Position numbers and translations under genes: made by a program. Under the pieces are notes generated by a model, which had not been told where the DNA came from, ran no database searches, and saw only the letters and a program-made list of their open reading frames with translations. A stretch of 64,000 nucleotides of DNA from Saccharina japonica (Eukaryota; Sar; Phaeophyceae; Laminariales; Laminariaceae). This document shows, in pieces, positions 37,901 to 51,200 of this stretch. The DNA lies in contig MEHQ01001502.1 of assembly GCA_008828725.1 (NCBI GenBank), forward strand, positions 446,157 through 510,156, read 5' to 3'. The stretch's first letter is position 1; the number at the start of each line of letters is the position of its first letter.

Positions 37901-40900
37901 CCTCGAGCAGTCCGTGCTGAACGACATGTGGGTGAGCGTGCCGGTTGGTTCTGAGGGCGGTGGCAGCGACGTGGCCTTCAAGCACATCCGCAAGAACGCC
38001 CACGAGGACCTCCTCTTCAAGGTCAGCTACTATTACGAACGTATACGAGTGTCCGATTTGGACGGCGTAAAAAAAACAATAGGGACCCTTTCGAAATGCC
38101 TGAAGCGTCGACGTCCATGGTAACGCTGCCACAAGGTATACCGTTTTTTGGCTTCAGCCCCAAACTGTTGGCTTCCACCGACTCACATAGGTTGTCGACG
38201 GTTATAAGATTATCCTGCTTCTCGGGTTCCTAGCCACAATTATGCCATATTTTCAGAAGATCTAGAGACTACAATGCAGCTGTTGAATCGATATTTTCGC
38301 TGTACGTATCATGCACCTGGTATACCAGCTCTCACTACGAACGTACTACTATTACGGGGGGGGCATATCTTTTCTTCTTTCTTTTTTTTCTTTTCCATCC
38401 CATTCATTATCTTCACACTTCCGTCTTTCTCCCTCCCTAGCCGTAGCTCAGATCCGGGGTCACAAAGTAGACTCCTCTCCCTCCTCCCCCACTACGGTTC
38501 TTGCCTTGGTTTTTATCGCGAGAAGATTTCAGTACTTTCTTCCCTCGTCAGCTTTCGTCGAATTTTGCTTACCCACGCTATATATACAGTAGTAAGGGCC
38601 CGTTTTAACGAGTATGAAATAAATTCAATTTGGAAAAAATAAAATTAAAATACGCTTTTCATTGGTCAACACACGCACCAGCACCAAATATTATGCCCCA
38701 AGATCCTAATATTTGGTGCTGGTGCGTGTGTTGACCAATGAAAAGCTGATTTGAATATATATTTTTCCAAATTGAATTTTTTTCTTCTTCGTTAAAACGG
38801 GCCCTAAATAGGACCAAATATTGTTCGTAAAAATAGGTATTAATAAATATGTAGGATTTTGTGTGTACCGTAGGTCCTATTTACTTGTATTTATTATGGT
38901 CCCCGGTAATAATAGAATATAAAACTCGTATGGGCCCGCCAACAAAAAAAAACTTCGTAACATGAGCAAGATTTAGAACGTGACATCATGCTTGAATAAC
39001 CTCGGGCATATGCTATTATATAGGTTTTAGTGTAGCGCTCGCCGCTGAGCACGATTTCTTGTTACGGGGGATGACAGTAAAAAAGACCTACAGTACGATA
39101 CACACTAATGGCCTTTTTTTATTCACAAGAATTGGTCCTATTATATAGTATTTACTATGGCCCCCCGTAATAGTACAAATTTGTTAGCGTCCCCCCAAAA
39201 ACGCGAGCCTTATGTTCTTATTAGCCATGTAAGGCTGTTTCTTACTCGTGGCCCCGATACTGCATATAACTGCCGGATGGGTGGGATGGTCTCAGTGATG
39301 TTGCCAACTGTGCTGACGAGGTTTTGGGAGGAAAAATAACGAAGAGACCCCTTTGCGACGCACTTTCCAAGATATTTCGACCCCAACTCCCGTGGTTCCA
39401 TTAGTTGTGCCAAGCTCGGGCCCTCTGATTGGATGGCCATTTTTCTTTTGGATTCTGATTTCGCTGTTGGATTCTGTCTCCCTACTGTGGATCATTTAAT
39501 GCAAGTGTTGGATTGAAGGAGGCCTCCTGCGTCGACCCGTGGTCCCGCCCATACTTTGTTGCGCCGTTGGATTATATTTGTAGTTGACCACGCGTAATTA
39601 CCCGTAACTTTTCCCCCCTCAAATAACTTGTTTTTCCTTAAATCTGCCGTTACTGCCATCTCTGCTCCTCAGTGCGAGGGCAGTGAATACCGGGGATGTT
39701 TTTTTTCGTCCCCGGGGTTTTCCAAAACAGCCCTACGTATATACCAAGAAAAAGTTATTTTCTGTGGTGACCATTAACATTTTTTCTCCTCAAAAATCTG
39801 TCGTAATTGCCATCCCTTCTTCTTTAGTGCGAGGACGAACGTTTCGAGCTGGACATGGTCATCGAGGCGGCGGGTAGCGCGATCAGCTTGCTGGACTTGA
39901 TGGCTCAAGACATCCTCAAACTCGGCGAGGAAGCGGGGGTGAGAAAAACGCCGAAAACGCCGTTAACACCAGGGATCTATCTGCCGCGAAAGATCTAGAT
40001 CATGGAATTGGGGTATTATGGTCTGATCTGGGTATGATCTGTCCGATGCTTATTTCGGGGGGAACATAGCAAATAGGACCACATAGTGGTATTAGTCGTA
40101 GAAAATCGGGGAATGTACAGGTTTTTGTTAAGGTTGTTTACGCGTACGTATACGTTTTGAGTCTTCATTTGTACGTTGAACTATTAATAGTGTTTTTAGC
40201 TCGATGTTAATATGTGGAGGTTAAGTTACGTTTGATTTGAGATATCAGTTACAAGCCGATCTTGATTTTTCCTGATATCACCTTATGCCCCCCCCCCCCC
40301 CCATTTGTCCCCCTTTTCGCAATGACGACGTCAGTCTCGGTACCAGTACAAGCTGGACCGCCGTGTCCTGAGCCCGATTCACCTCGCTGCGATCACTCGC
40401 ATTTACGCCGAGCACGGTGCTGAAATCCTGGAGCTTTTGAGGAAGAACCCTTGCAAGACGATCCCGATTCTCCTTTCGCGACTGCGCCAGAAGGACATCG
40501 AGTGGAGGGCGGTGAGCGATGAGGCGTGTTTTTTTGTATTGGGGCCCTATTAATAGCAAGACTTGTATTTCGTTTCCCCCTTTTTTGTTGTTTTGTTTAT
40601 TGTAGTGTGTCGTCTCTTCTTTTCTTTGTTTCTCTTTTTGCGTTGTTGTTTTAAGCGTGTGCTTATTTGCTGTCGTTGACTTCAGTTTTCATGCAAAATC
40701 GTTTCCCTTTCCTTTTGTTTTCCTTATATTAGCTTTCGCTTGAACTATTTATTTTGCTCGGTTTGATTTTCGACTGTAAACTCGGTTTGCGTTTCTCGCT
40801 TGCGGTTTTACTTTTGCAGGCATTTTTTTCTTTCTCGCTTTTAGTTTTAAAGGCCAGTACTCAGCTGACGCATTTGTAAAAAACAAAACAAAGACAATGC

Positions 40901-43900
40901 GAGCATCATTTTTTTGTTGTTTTTTCTTTGTCCGGACGGTCACATCGTCTGCAGGCGCGCGAGCGCTTGAACAAGCTCTGGTCTGCCGTCCAGCGCGGAA
41001 CGTACTACAAGTCCCTGGACCGACGGTCGGCGGACCTCAAGAACGAGGACAAGAAAGGCCACACGTCAAAGGCCTTGGTTGCCCACATCACCCAGAAGTG
41101 AGCAAAATGCCTCCTTACATTTTTTCATTGGATGTAAACAGTATAGTAGTTTTTTTGTCGTATCATATACTGTATATTGAAGGCCCTTTCTTTAAAGGCC
41201 TTGTTACAGAACTTGTATTACAGATTAAGGGCACATACTTTATTGTATTGTTTACCGCTGATCCTCGTGGAGATATCACACGCGGTCATCGCCGTTTCAT
41301 ACGACCGGCTGCCAGTGTCCTCATACTGCACCCAGTGAACATACATGTGTAGCATACTGAGCATTCAGCAGGTCGTGACACATATCGTCTCTTGTTCGTT
41401 TTCGAATACACTACCGGCCCTCTCATAAGAAAGTGCCCCACAAGAAACTCAGCCTAAACATTACGGGGGATATAAGAACGTCGACAGCTATTATACTGAA
41501 GTTAGTGTGGGACACACCCCTTTCTAAAATAAGAAAGTCAGCCTAAGCCCGATTTCTGGTTTCTTATTAGCGGGCCGGTACTGTATGTCGTCAGGTTTAC
41601 AGCAGTACCTCAAAAGTGCCAGGCGTTATGGATAAACCCATCTTGATCTTATGGTTACTCCCGATCTTCCCTTTTCTACCTACTCGAGCAATTTTGTTTT
41701 GCGCGGAGAGCTCAAAATCGTATGTTCTCTTGGAAGGGACTGTTCCGAGCTCTCTTCCCGGAGCTTCCACCGCACCTGCCTATTCCTATAGGGTTTTATT
41801 TCTATCAATTTCGAAATTAGTGAGGCGATTAACAACTACAAAAAGAAAGCACTTTTTTGGGGACCTTAGGCAAATATTTGGCGAAATTGGGAAATCTTGT
41901 GTCATCGTCAAAATGAGTCCCTGTACCCCTGTAGGAGTAGGCAGGGTCGCTTGAAACCCCTGCAAGGGAGTTTGGAAACAGTTTTTTTCAAGAGAACGTC
42001 CGATTTTGAGCTACCTGCGAGTGAAATTGCTATGCACGCGTAGGTAGAAAAGGAAGATCGGGAGAAGATGCAAGATCAAGATTCGTTTTTTTTCCGTAAG
42101 TTTGGAATCATGGTTGTTTTTAGTGAAGATTTTAATCGTGTGCTTATTGATTACCGATGCTATAATCCTGGCAGGCGTTCAGCCCTGCTGTCCAAGGAGG
42201 AAGAGCCCAAGCCGTTCGATCGGAGGGCTGTGCTGGAAGCGGGAAAGGAAGCCAAGGCCAAGGAGGCCGCTGCCAGAGAAGGTTCGGCCCAATGCGTGCC
42301 GGTTCGGGTAGCTTTGACGGTTTCAGAATGCAGGAACCGATAGCCCAGGAAGGCCGAAAAATGATTATGTTGTTTCTAATACAGTACAGGACACCTACAG
42401 TAGTAAGAACCAGGAAACTTGGTCCAGGCTGGATTTCTTATTTGACGGAGGGTGCTTTCTACACTAATTTCAAGATGACGACCCCAGAATTTCCTATTTT
42501 CCTCTAAGTCTCAGCCTGGCTTTCTTATTAGCCGGTTTCTTGTTTGGTGTCCTGTACTGTAGTCATGATGACGGTGATGTTGCTGATCGTGTTTGTCGCC
42601 TGCTGTTGTTGTGTTGTGTTGTCGCTGCTGCTGCTGCTGCTTGTCGGTTTTTCGCAGCTGCTCGGAGTAGCGGCAAGGGAGACGAAGACGCCGGGAAGGG
42701 AAAGGCTAAATCGGTGAGAACTCTCGTCTGTCGTTTTTATTGTCGTGAAACTGCCTCTCTGGCCAATAAAATGTTTCACTTTTTTTGCTGTTATTTTTCT
42801 CGTCATTTGGCGTTTTTCTCGGGTTTTTTTTTCAGTCCTTGCTCTTGTACCGAGTACGTACATAGTTATCAGTCGTGAAATCCTGCCGCCTCACAGCTGG
42901 ACCGTTTCACTTTTCAGGTTGATGGAAACGGCGGTGGTTCGGCGGGGGCGTTTTCCCTGGAGGGGGCAGGGGCCAACGGGGACGCCATGGAGACCGACGA
43001 CTTCGACAATGGCCACGTCGGGAAGGGGAAGGGTAAGGGGAGGGAGGGTGGAGGGAAGGGCGGGGGCGCGGGTGCGATGGCAAAGGTGGCGATGGGCAAC
43101 GGGGGCAAGGCGGGAGAGGGGGCAGAGAGCCAGCAGACGGCCATGGTGAGTGAGAGGGGGGTAGGGGTTTTGTGAACAGAGGCATTTTTTATATTTTGTT
43201 TGTTTCAGGATTTGGAAGTGTTGCTGTATGAATCTCAGTTCGTCTCTCCGAAAAAAAATATGATACGCAACCCTCCTTATTTATACCAGGTACCTGATAT
43301 ATGCTATTCATACCATCTACCAATATACCTACGTAGTACCAGCATATATTACTTTAGCCCCCGTGTTCTGTACGGGTACTGCTCTACATACATATACGAA
43401 CCCGGTATATATTTTTCCGTGTATTTTTCATGCCCTCTCCCCGATTGAAATACCTGATTTATTATCATTAATGTATTGCCTGTATAATTGCCTGCCGTGC
43501 CGTTTTTGTCTCTCCTTAATTCTCTGTGTCTTTCGCTTGGGTGTGAACAGGAGAAGAAGTTGGCGGAGTACGAGGCTCAGGTCAAGGCGGCCAGGCTCGC
43601 CACTGCCGAAAGGTGGGTGGGTGGGTGACCGCAACCATGTGTATTCGTTGACAGTGAGAGTCACGGTTGTCGAGAGGGGTGTGTCTTAACCCTTTTACTA
43701 CTGCAAAAACTAATCCCACACTACTTCCAAGTAGTTTAAGTTTCAGAGGGGTTGGAATCACATTAATCTTGAACCGGAATACCAGGTATAGATGTTGTGT
43801 ACCGGTAGATTTGGTGTGGCCATACCAAGCCATTAGGACCTCTTGAATCAAAATTATATTTAACCGGAATGGACATTATGTAGCATTTTGTATATAGCCT

Positions 43901-45181
43901 GCCAAGCTATTTTGACCTCTCTTAGATACTAATCATCTTAAACCGAGTACTCTCGTAGTTTTTTGTTTTGTGTTTTCCTGTAAGAGTACTCATTTTTCTT
44001 TTTTTTTCGTCCTCTGGTGCTCTTGTGCGTGCGCTTTTGCTGGTTAGGGTGAAGCTGGAAACGACCGCGCCGCACTTCGTGCAGCCACACATCACCCTGG
44101 CCTACCCCCAGGCGGAGGTGCGCCGAGACCTGCAGCAACTGCTCACCCACGCCGTGAAATGCTCTACCAACTCCCCGTCCGACAAGGCGAAGATGCTGAG
44201 GTGAGTTTGTCCATTAGACGTGCACACGCTTGCTACGAGATAGGGGTACGATATTACCACTCTGGGCGTGTATATAAGGACCGCTTGGTCTTCATATTGA
44301 TGTACAAATGGTCCTTATATTCCCGTCCAGAGTGGTAGCAGTTTTTCGCCAAGAAAAGTCTGATTTTTTCTGCCGTGGCTCCTTAACCCTTTTAGGACTG
44401 CAGTCCCGTTTTGGGGACAAACCACTCTAATTCTAAGTGATTTGTCCCCAAAACGGGACTCCAGTCTTATAAGTGCTATTTTATTACGGGGGACCTCGTA
44501 CGGTACACACAAAAACCAACATATTTACCTTTTTTACTGACACTAATTAGTCCTATTTACTATGGTCCTCCGTAAGAGTGCAATGTACAGAAACAGACAT
44601 AACAAGTCACAACAAGTCCAGTTTCAAGTGTGTTTTGTTCCCACAGGCGGCGAAACAGAAAGCGGGGTAAGGTTAGCAAAACGTTTTTATGTAGTACATG
44701 GAAACAACCTAATGAGTGCTCAACTCTGTTGGATGTGTCTCCATTAGGAGTAGGTACGGTGCTCCGTCTCGAAAGGGGTTGCGTGGTCAATGGTCAAATG
44801 ACTACTCGTAAGGCATGCAGGAAATGAGCACGCCCCCTCCCCCCCCCCCAATATGGAGTATTTATCGTATTACAGTAGTAACAGTATCACTATTCGTATT
44901 TGTTTGTTGCCCATACTGTGTGAGTACCCCCCGCCCCCCCCCCTCTATAGGGAGTATGTACCGTATTATTAACAGTAGCATTCTTGTTAGGTACCAGGTA
45001 CGTATGCACCTGGTACGTGTTTCCTGTTCATAACCAACTGCTGCAGTATGATATGATCTCAGAAAAGCAAGAAGCCGACACCGACTCCCCAATTTACACC
45101 AACGCACAAAAGTTGACGACAGTTACGAAAATCCTCCTTCAAGCAAGTTCCCGACGACAGCTACGTATACCATCTAACCCT

Positions 45182-45214
<33 letters not shown>

Positions 45215-48200
45215 CCCCCCCCCCCCCCCTTCAAACGCCTTGTCCACGTTCCCTGGCGAAATGCGATTTTTTTTTCCATGTTTTTTTTTTTTACCCTGTC
45301 TACAGGACTCTGCCTATTCTGCGCGCTTGGATGGGAGGTTCGTTGTCCTGGGACGAGAAGAACTGTGACCGCAGGATACTGAAGCCGAACCACAGCCCTG
45401 CTGGAAGGGGGGTGGTGGGGACTCCGATCCCAGGCCTCGGGCAAGTCAAGACGGGCGGACTGGTGAGCAATTTTTCGAAGTATCATACACAGTAGACCGG
45501 TGCTACGTTTTTTTATTTTTTATTTTCCCATCCCATTTATTATCTTCGCACTTATGTCTTTCTCTCTCCGTAGTCGTAACTCAGATCCAGGGTCACAAGT
45601 AGGCTCCTCTCCCTCCTCCCCCACTACGGTTCTTGCCTTGATTTTTATCGCGCAGAAGGTTAAGCCTTCCCAACGCTCGTCGATCTTCATCGAATTTTGC
45701 TAACTCACGCTCTCGCGCTTTCAGCTATTAATAGTAGTCAAGATAATTTTCCGAGAAAAAGTCCCTGCGAGCATCCACTCGGGGGGGCTCGAACTCACGA
45801 CCTTGACGCTAACAAGCTTCGTGGTTGCCTGCTAGCCCACCGGGGCGACCGTTATAGGTATATATATATTATAGATATCACTTTTCGGCTGAAATGTTTT
45901 CTGGATGACAGCGGGGCTCCTTAACCCATTTAGAACTGAAAAAAATGTCCCACACTAATCCCAAGTAGTTTGTCCCCAAATTCGTTGTGGCAGCTAGTTC
46001 TCAAGGGGAACCGTCGGAATCCCTATTTTTGTTGTTGTTGTTGCGATTTGTTTTCGCTTGTATCGTTATAGTAGGGAGTAGGCCGTGGCATTGCTCATCG
46101 GGTATTATACATACGCGTATTCATACGTATATACTGCTGTACTGCTGTACGTATAATAGCACTTTTTGTTTTTCCTCCGAAAGTCAGATTTCGGGCGGGG
46201 TACAGTATACGTGACAGTAGTGGACAAACACTGTTAGTGGATCTTCCTAGGTAGCTAATTAGGCACTCTGATTGGCCAAGCAAGCACTGACCACTGGCAT
46301 AGGGTTCGGGTTAGGGTTAGGGTTCGGTCTGAGGGTCAACATACTACTAGCGAGACAAAACCCCCATTCTAAAGATCCACTATCACCCTTTGTCCACCCC
46401 TCATACGTGAAGGTCCTGAAGCCTCAAGTGACCACCCACACTCATAAAAAAAAAAGCGGTTCACCTCTGTCGCGGCATGCGTCACAGGTACAGACGTGCA
46501 GACAAGTCAAAATGTGACGGTCAACCATTTTCTCGAATAAGTGGTAAACTCTACTATTTTAATAACCCCTTTCGGACTTGATTATAGTATGGAGGGGAAA
46601 ATTGGCCACAAAAAGTGACGGTTACAGTAGTAGTAGTAGTAGAGAAGTAATAGTAGTAGTAACGGCCACTGCGTGATTGGGAGGGATGATATATGCAATG
46701 GTTGGTGTCCCTGAGTTACAATGGTTGCAATGCCAAGGAGGTGTATACGTACGGTATTCCCCATGCCATTTTTTTTGTTTGTTTTTGTTTGTAGTATTTT
46801 CCCAGGCTTGTACGTTTATACTTCGTATAAGTAGTGTTATTAGTGTGTACTCGTACGTATGATAGCACAAACATATACCAGTACTGGTCTGAAGGAAATA
46901 TTGAAAGGTTCGCAAAAAAATCGTTCAGCAACCCATCACTAGCCTCGCGACCTCAATCATCACTAGCCTCCGTCAAAACTTTTGTTTTTTGTCTTTTTGT
47001 TTTGTTTTGTTTTGTTTTTCTTGTTTTGTGTTGTTTTCTCCCCCCCGTTCAGGTGCTGCTGAGGAGAGGGGAGGCACGCGTGACATCAGTGACGAGGGGC
47101 CCCGCCCCAATCCCCCTGCCTGGATGGCCTATCCCGCCCGGCCCGGCTGTCTCGATGGAGGGGGTCATGGTGGCCACGGGGGAACGTGTCGCTGTGGACG
47201 CCAAGGAGATTCTCCTGGTGAGTGAGGGGAGTTGTAGAGGGGAAGAGGGGGGGGGTGGGGTGTACTTCATTTTCATGCATGGCCGTAGTCGTATGACCAT
47301 AGAGGGGGGGGGTACTCGTTGTCGAGTAGTGAGGCTCCTCATGCGAGGAGCTTAGAAAATAAAGGCGCCACCCCTACAAGGCCTTGCTCGCGCAAAACAC
47401 AGCAAGAAGCAGTACTATTGTACGTAGTGCGGGGTACGTGAAAAAAACAAACTATCAAGAATTTCGGAATCGCGCGTGCACTCTCCCAGAGCAATCCCAC
47501 GGTAGGGGTACCACGTTTTGGCTCAATATTGTCTGGACGGTTGAGCTCCTCGCGTGAGTAACCACTGGATACTATTAATATTTTTCTACTGGTATGTTTG
47601 TTTTTGGACTACCGCATTGGAAGTTCTGGTCGAGTTGCGCGAACGAATGTTTCTGAAGTCATGCTCCGGGTGAGATATTGAGCTCCTCATGTGAGGAGCT
47701 CAGAAACTTCTGCTGCACCCCTACCGTGGGATGAGTCTGTGTTTTTACTGAAAACGTTTTTGAATGATCTGGCGGACCCCCATGAGCCAAAATCGTCGGT
47801 CTCTCACTCTGACGCGTGCCACGATAGAGCACACTCCCACGGCAGGGGTACCACTTTTTGGCTCCATATTGTCTGGCCAGTTGAGCTCCTCGCGTGAGTA
47901 ACTATTATTATTTTACAGGCAGGTATGTTTGGTTTTGGACTAACGCCTTGGAAGGTTCATGGTCGGGTTGCGCGACCGAATGTTTCCGAAGTCAGTCATG
48001 TTTCGGGTGAGGTATTGATCTCCTCATGTGAGGAAAAGCAAGCAACAACGGCTCTCCAACGTAACGAGCGCCCAACTGTTGGAGGTGTCTCTAATAGGAG
48101 TGGGAAAGGTGCCCCGTCTCGAAAGGGGTGCGTTCATAGTCAATGGCCAAACAACTAAGACAAGTAACAAACGAGAACGCCCCCCCCCCCCCGGTCTATG

Positions 48201-51200
48201 GTCATACGACTACGGCCATGCATGAAAATGAAGTACACCCCACCCCCCCCCTCTTCCCCTCTACAACTCCCCTCACTCACCAGGAGAATCTCCTTGGCGT
48301 CCACAGCGACACGTTCCCCCGTGGCCACCATGACCCCCTCCATCGAGACAGCCGGGCCGGGCGGGATAGGCCATCCAGGCAGGGGGATTGGGGCGGGGCC
48401 CCTCGTCACTGATGTCACGCGTGCCTCCCCTCTCCTCAGCAGCACCTGAACGGGGGGGAGAAAACAACACAAAACAAGAAAAACAAAACAAAACAAAACA
48501 AAAAGACAAAAAACAAAAGTTTTGACGGATGCTAGTGATGATTGAGGTCGCGAGGCGTGTCCGTGAGGGTGTCTTGCCTTCTGGCAACGCTATTCTCTAT
48601 ATAATGAGCGAAACCTTCACATACTTTACCTCTCAGATAAACCAGTACATGAGAGAGAGAGAACGGTCCACCTCTGTCCTGGCTTGTGCTGACTCATACT
48701 ACGAATGGACCGTCACGGTACACCACTGACGCTGAGGAAGTCAAAAATAAGACTGAGGTCAATATACGAAGTATAAAACGTACAAACGCTCAGTGGAAAA
48801 GTAACTTTTCTATTCTTCACAAGAAAATAAGTAGGTAAAAACACATCAAATAACAAAACCAATTATTAATAAAAATGGCTGGGGAATACCGTACCGTATC
48901 CACAGTCTTGGCATTGGCATCAGCCCTTTCGGACTTGATTATAGTATGGAGGGGAAAATTGGCCACAAAAAGTGACGGTTACAGTAGTAGTAGTAGTAGA
49001 GAAGTAATAGTAGTAGTAACGGCCACTGCGTGATTGGGAGGGATGATATATGCAATGGTTGGTGTCCCTGAGTTACAATGGTTGCAATGCCAAGGAGGTG
49101 TATACGTACGGTATTCCCCATGCCATTTTTTTTGTTTGTTTTTGTTTGTAGTATTTTCCCAGGCTTGTACGTTTATACTTCGTATAAGTAGTGTTATTAG
49201 TGTGTACTCGTACGTATGATAGCACAAACATATACCAGTACTGGTCTGAAGGAAATATTGAAAGGTTCGCAAAAAATACGTTCAGCAACCCATCACTAGC
49301 CTCGCGACCTCAATCATCACTAGCCTCCGTCAAAACTTTTGTTTTTTGTCTTTTTGTTTTGTTTTGTTTTGTTTTTCTTGTTTTGTGTTGTTTTCTCCCC
49401 CCCGTTCAGGTGCTGCTGAGGAGAGGGGAGGCACGCGTGACATCAGTGACGAGGGGCCCCGCCCCAATCCCCCTGCCTGGATGGCCTATCCCGCCCGGCC
49501 CGGCTGTCTCGATGGAGGGGGTCATGGTGGCCACGGGGGAACGTGTCGCTGTGGACGCCAAGGAGATTCTCCTGGTGAGTGAGGGGAGTTGTAGAGGGGA
49601 AGAGGGGGGGGGTGGGGTGTACTTCATTTTCATGCATGGCCGTAGTCGTATGACCATAGACCGGGGGGGGGGGGGCGTTCTCGTTTGTTACTTGTCTTAG
49701 TTGTTTGGCCATTGACTATGAACGCACCCCTTTCGAGACGGGGCACCTTTCCCACTCCTATTAGAGACACCTCCAACAGTTGGGCGCTCGTTACGTTGGA
49801 GAGCCGTTGTTGCTTGCTTTAGTCATTTGGTCATTGACCACGCATCCCTTTTGAGATGAAGCAGGGGGGAGGGTGTAAGTGATATCACGCATGGCCGTAG
49901 TCATATGGCTGTAGACCCTCGCATCCGTACATTGCCGGGACGGAGCACGTCGGGTTTTTGCTGTGGAGGGAAGAGGGGGGGGGGTGCTTAAGTTGATTGC
50001 ACGCATATATACCTTGTTTCCGTGCCATATAAGATAATTCCTGTACGTGAGCAGTATATAAGTGACCAAATGCAGGCTGAGCTACCATCTGCAACTCCCT
50101 CCCTTGCTCCCCCCTTCCCTCCTTCTCAACCTTCCCCCCTCTCTCTCCCCCCTTCCCCCCTCTACAACCTCCTCCTGAAGGTTCGTCCGGAGGGAGCCGC
50201 ATGGGTCCCGCCCTCCCCCCTCAGCGAAGATGGAGATGGAGGCGGTGGGAGTTCGGGGGGTGGGGGGGACGGGTCGGCAAGCGGAATGGATGTGGATGGA
50301 GGGGTGGACTTGGGGCCGCTGCTCCCAAGCTCCGAGCGGACGATGCTGTGCACCCAGGTAACTGCGAGGGAGAGAGGGGGATGGGGCGAGGAGGGGGGGA
50401 GGGGCGTACACATGTCGTGCACGGCCGTATATAGTCTTATGACCATAGACCCTCGCATCCCTACAATGCCGGGACGGAGCATGTCGGGTTTTCACCGACC
50501 ATGCATTGCTTGCATGCACCAAGCGCGAAGCGAAACGTGAGGTGTTGGGCGAGTCGCATGGAGGGTGAGCTGCATCCTGCTAAGAGCCGCCTGTGAGGCG
50601 GTTTGCATATATAGACGACTGCCTCCGATGCAGTTGTTTAATTTATGGTGTGGCCAACCAGGAGGGGGGGCGGGGTTATTTTTTCATGAGCTACGCCGTT
50701 CCACTACGTAGTGTCTTTGATGACGGGTAGGTGTTGGGTGATGGCGTTGTTAGTGTCTGTGGGTGCGTGGGACCATGATATCGTAGTCAGGTTTTTGGTC
50801 TGCAAGACCCCGACCATATATATATATATATATTTCGTATATATATTATATATGAACGGCCCTTTTTGTTGTTGTAGACACAAGCCACCGATCATGTAAC
50901 GATTTTTCGAATGGAGATCCATTTTTTCGTTTTTTCTTTTTTGTAATAACCTTTTTTCATTTGACGATACGGCATGCCAGTACTTTTAGCGGTTCGCGAT
51001 CTGCTCGTACACATTTTAGGTTACGTCGTGAGCATTGGTGATTCAAGATTGGTTTGAGGACCATTGGCGATTCGCGATTGGCTGGTGAAGGTTGGGGCGA
51101 TTCACGATGGACGGACTGCCTCACCAACACCCCTCGTGTCATTCATTCTTTTGATGGTTAAGTTGTCCGTTGAGTCATGTGTCCGTTGGTTCGATCCCTC

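Noticed and set aside
42051-42090. Possible exon [12 protein letters not shown] with a perfect GTAAGT donor between exons 18 and 19
   Set aside because: Exon 18 splices to exon 19 in perfect phase, while this segment would leave the wrong phase unless the T run has a length error.
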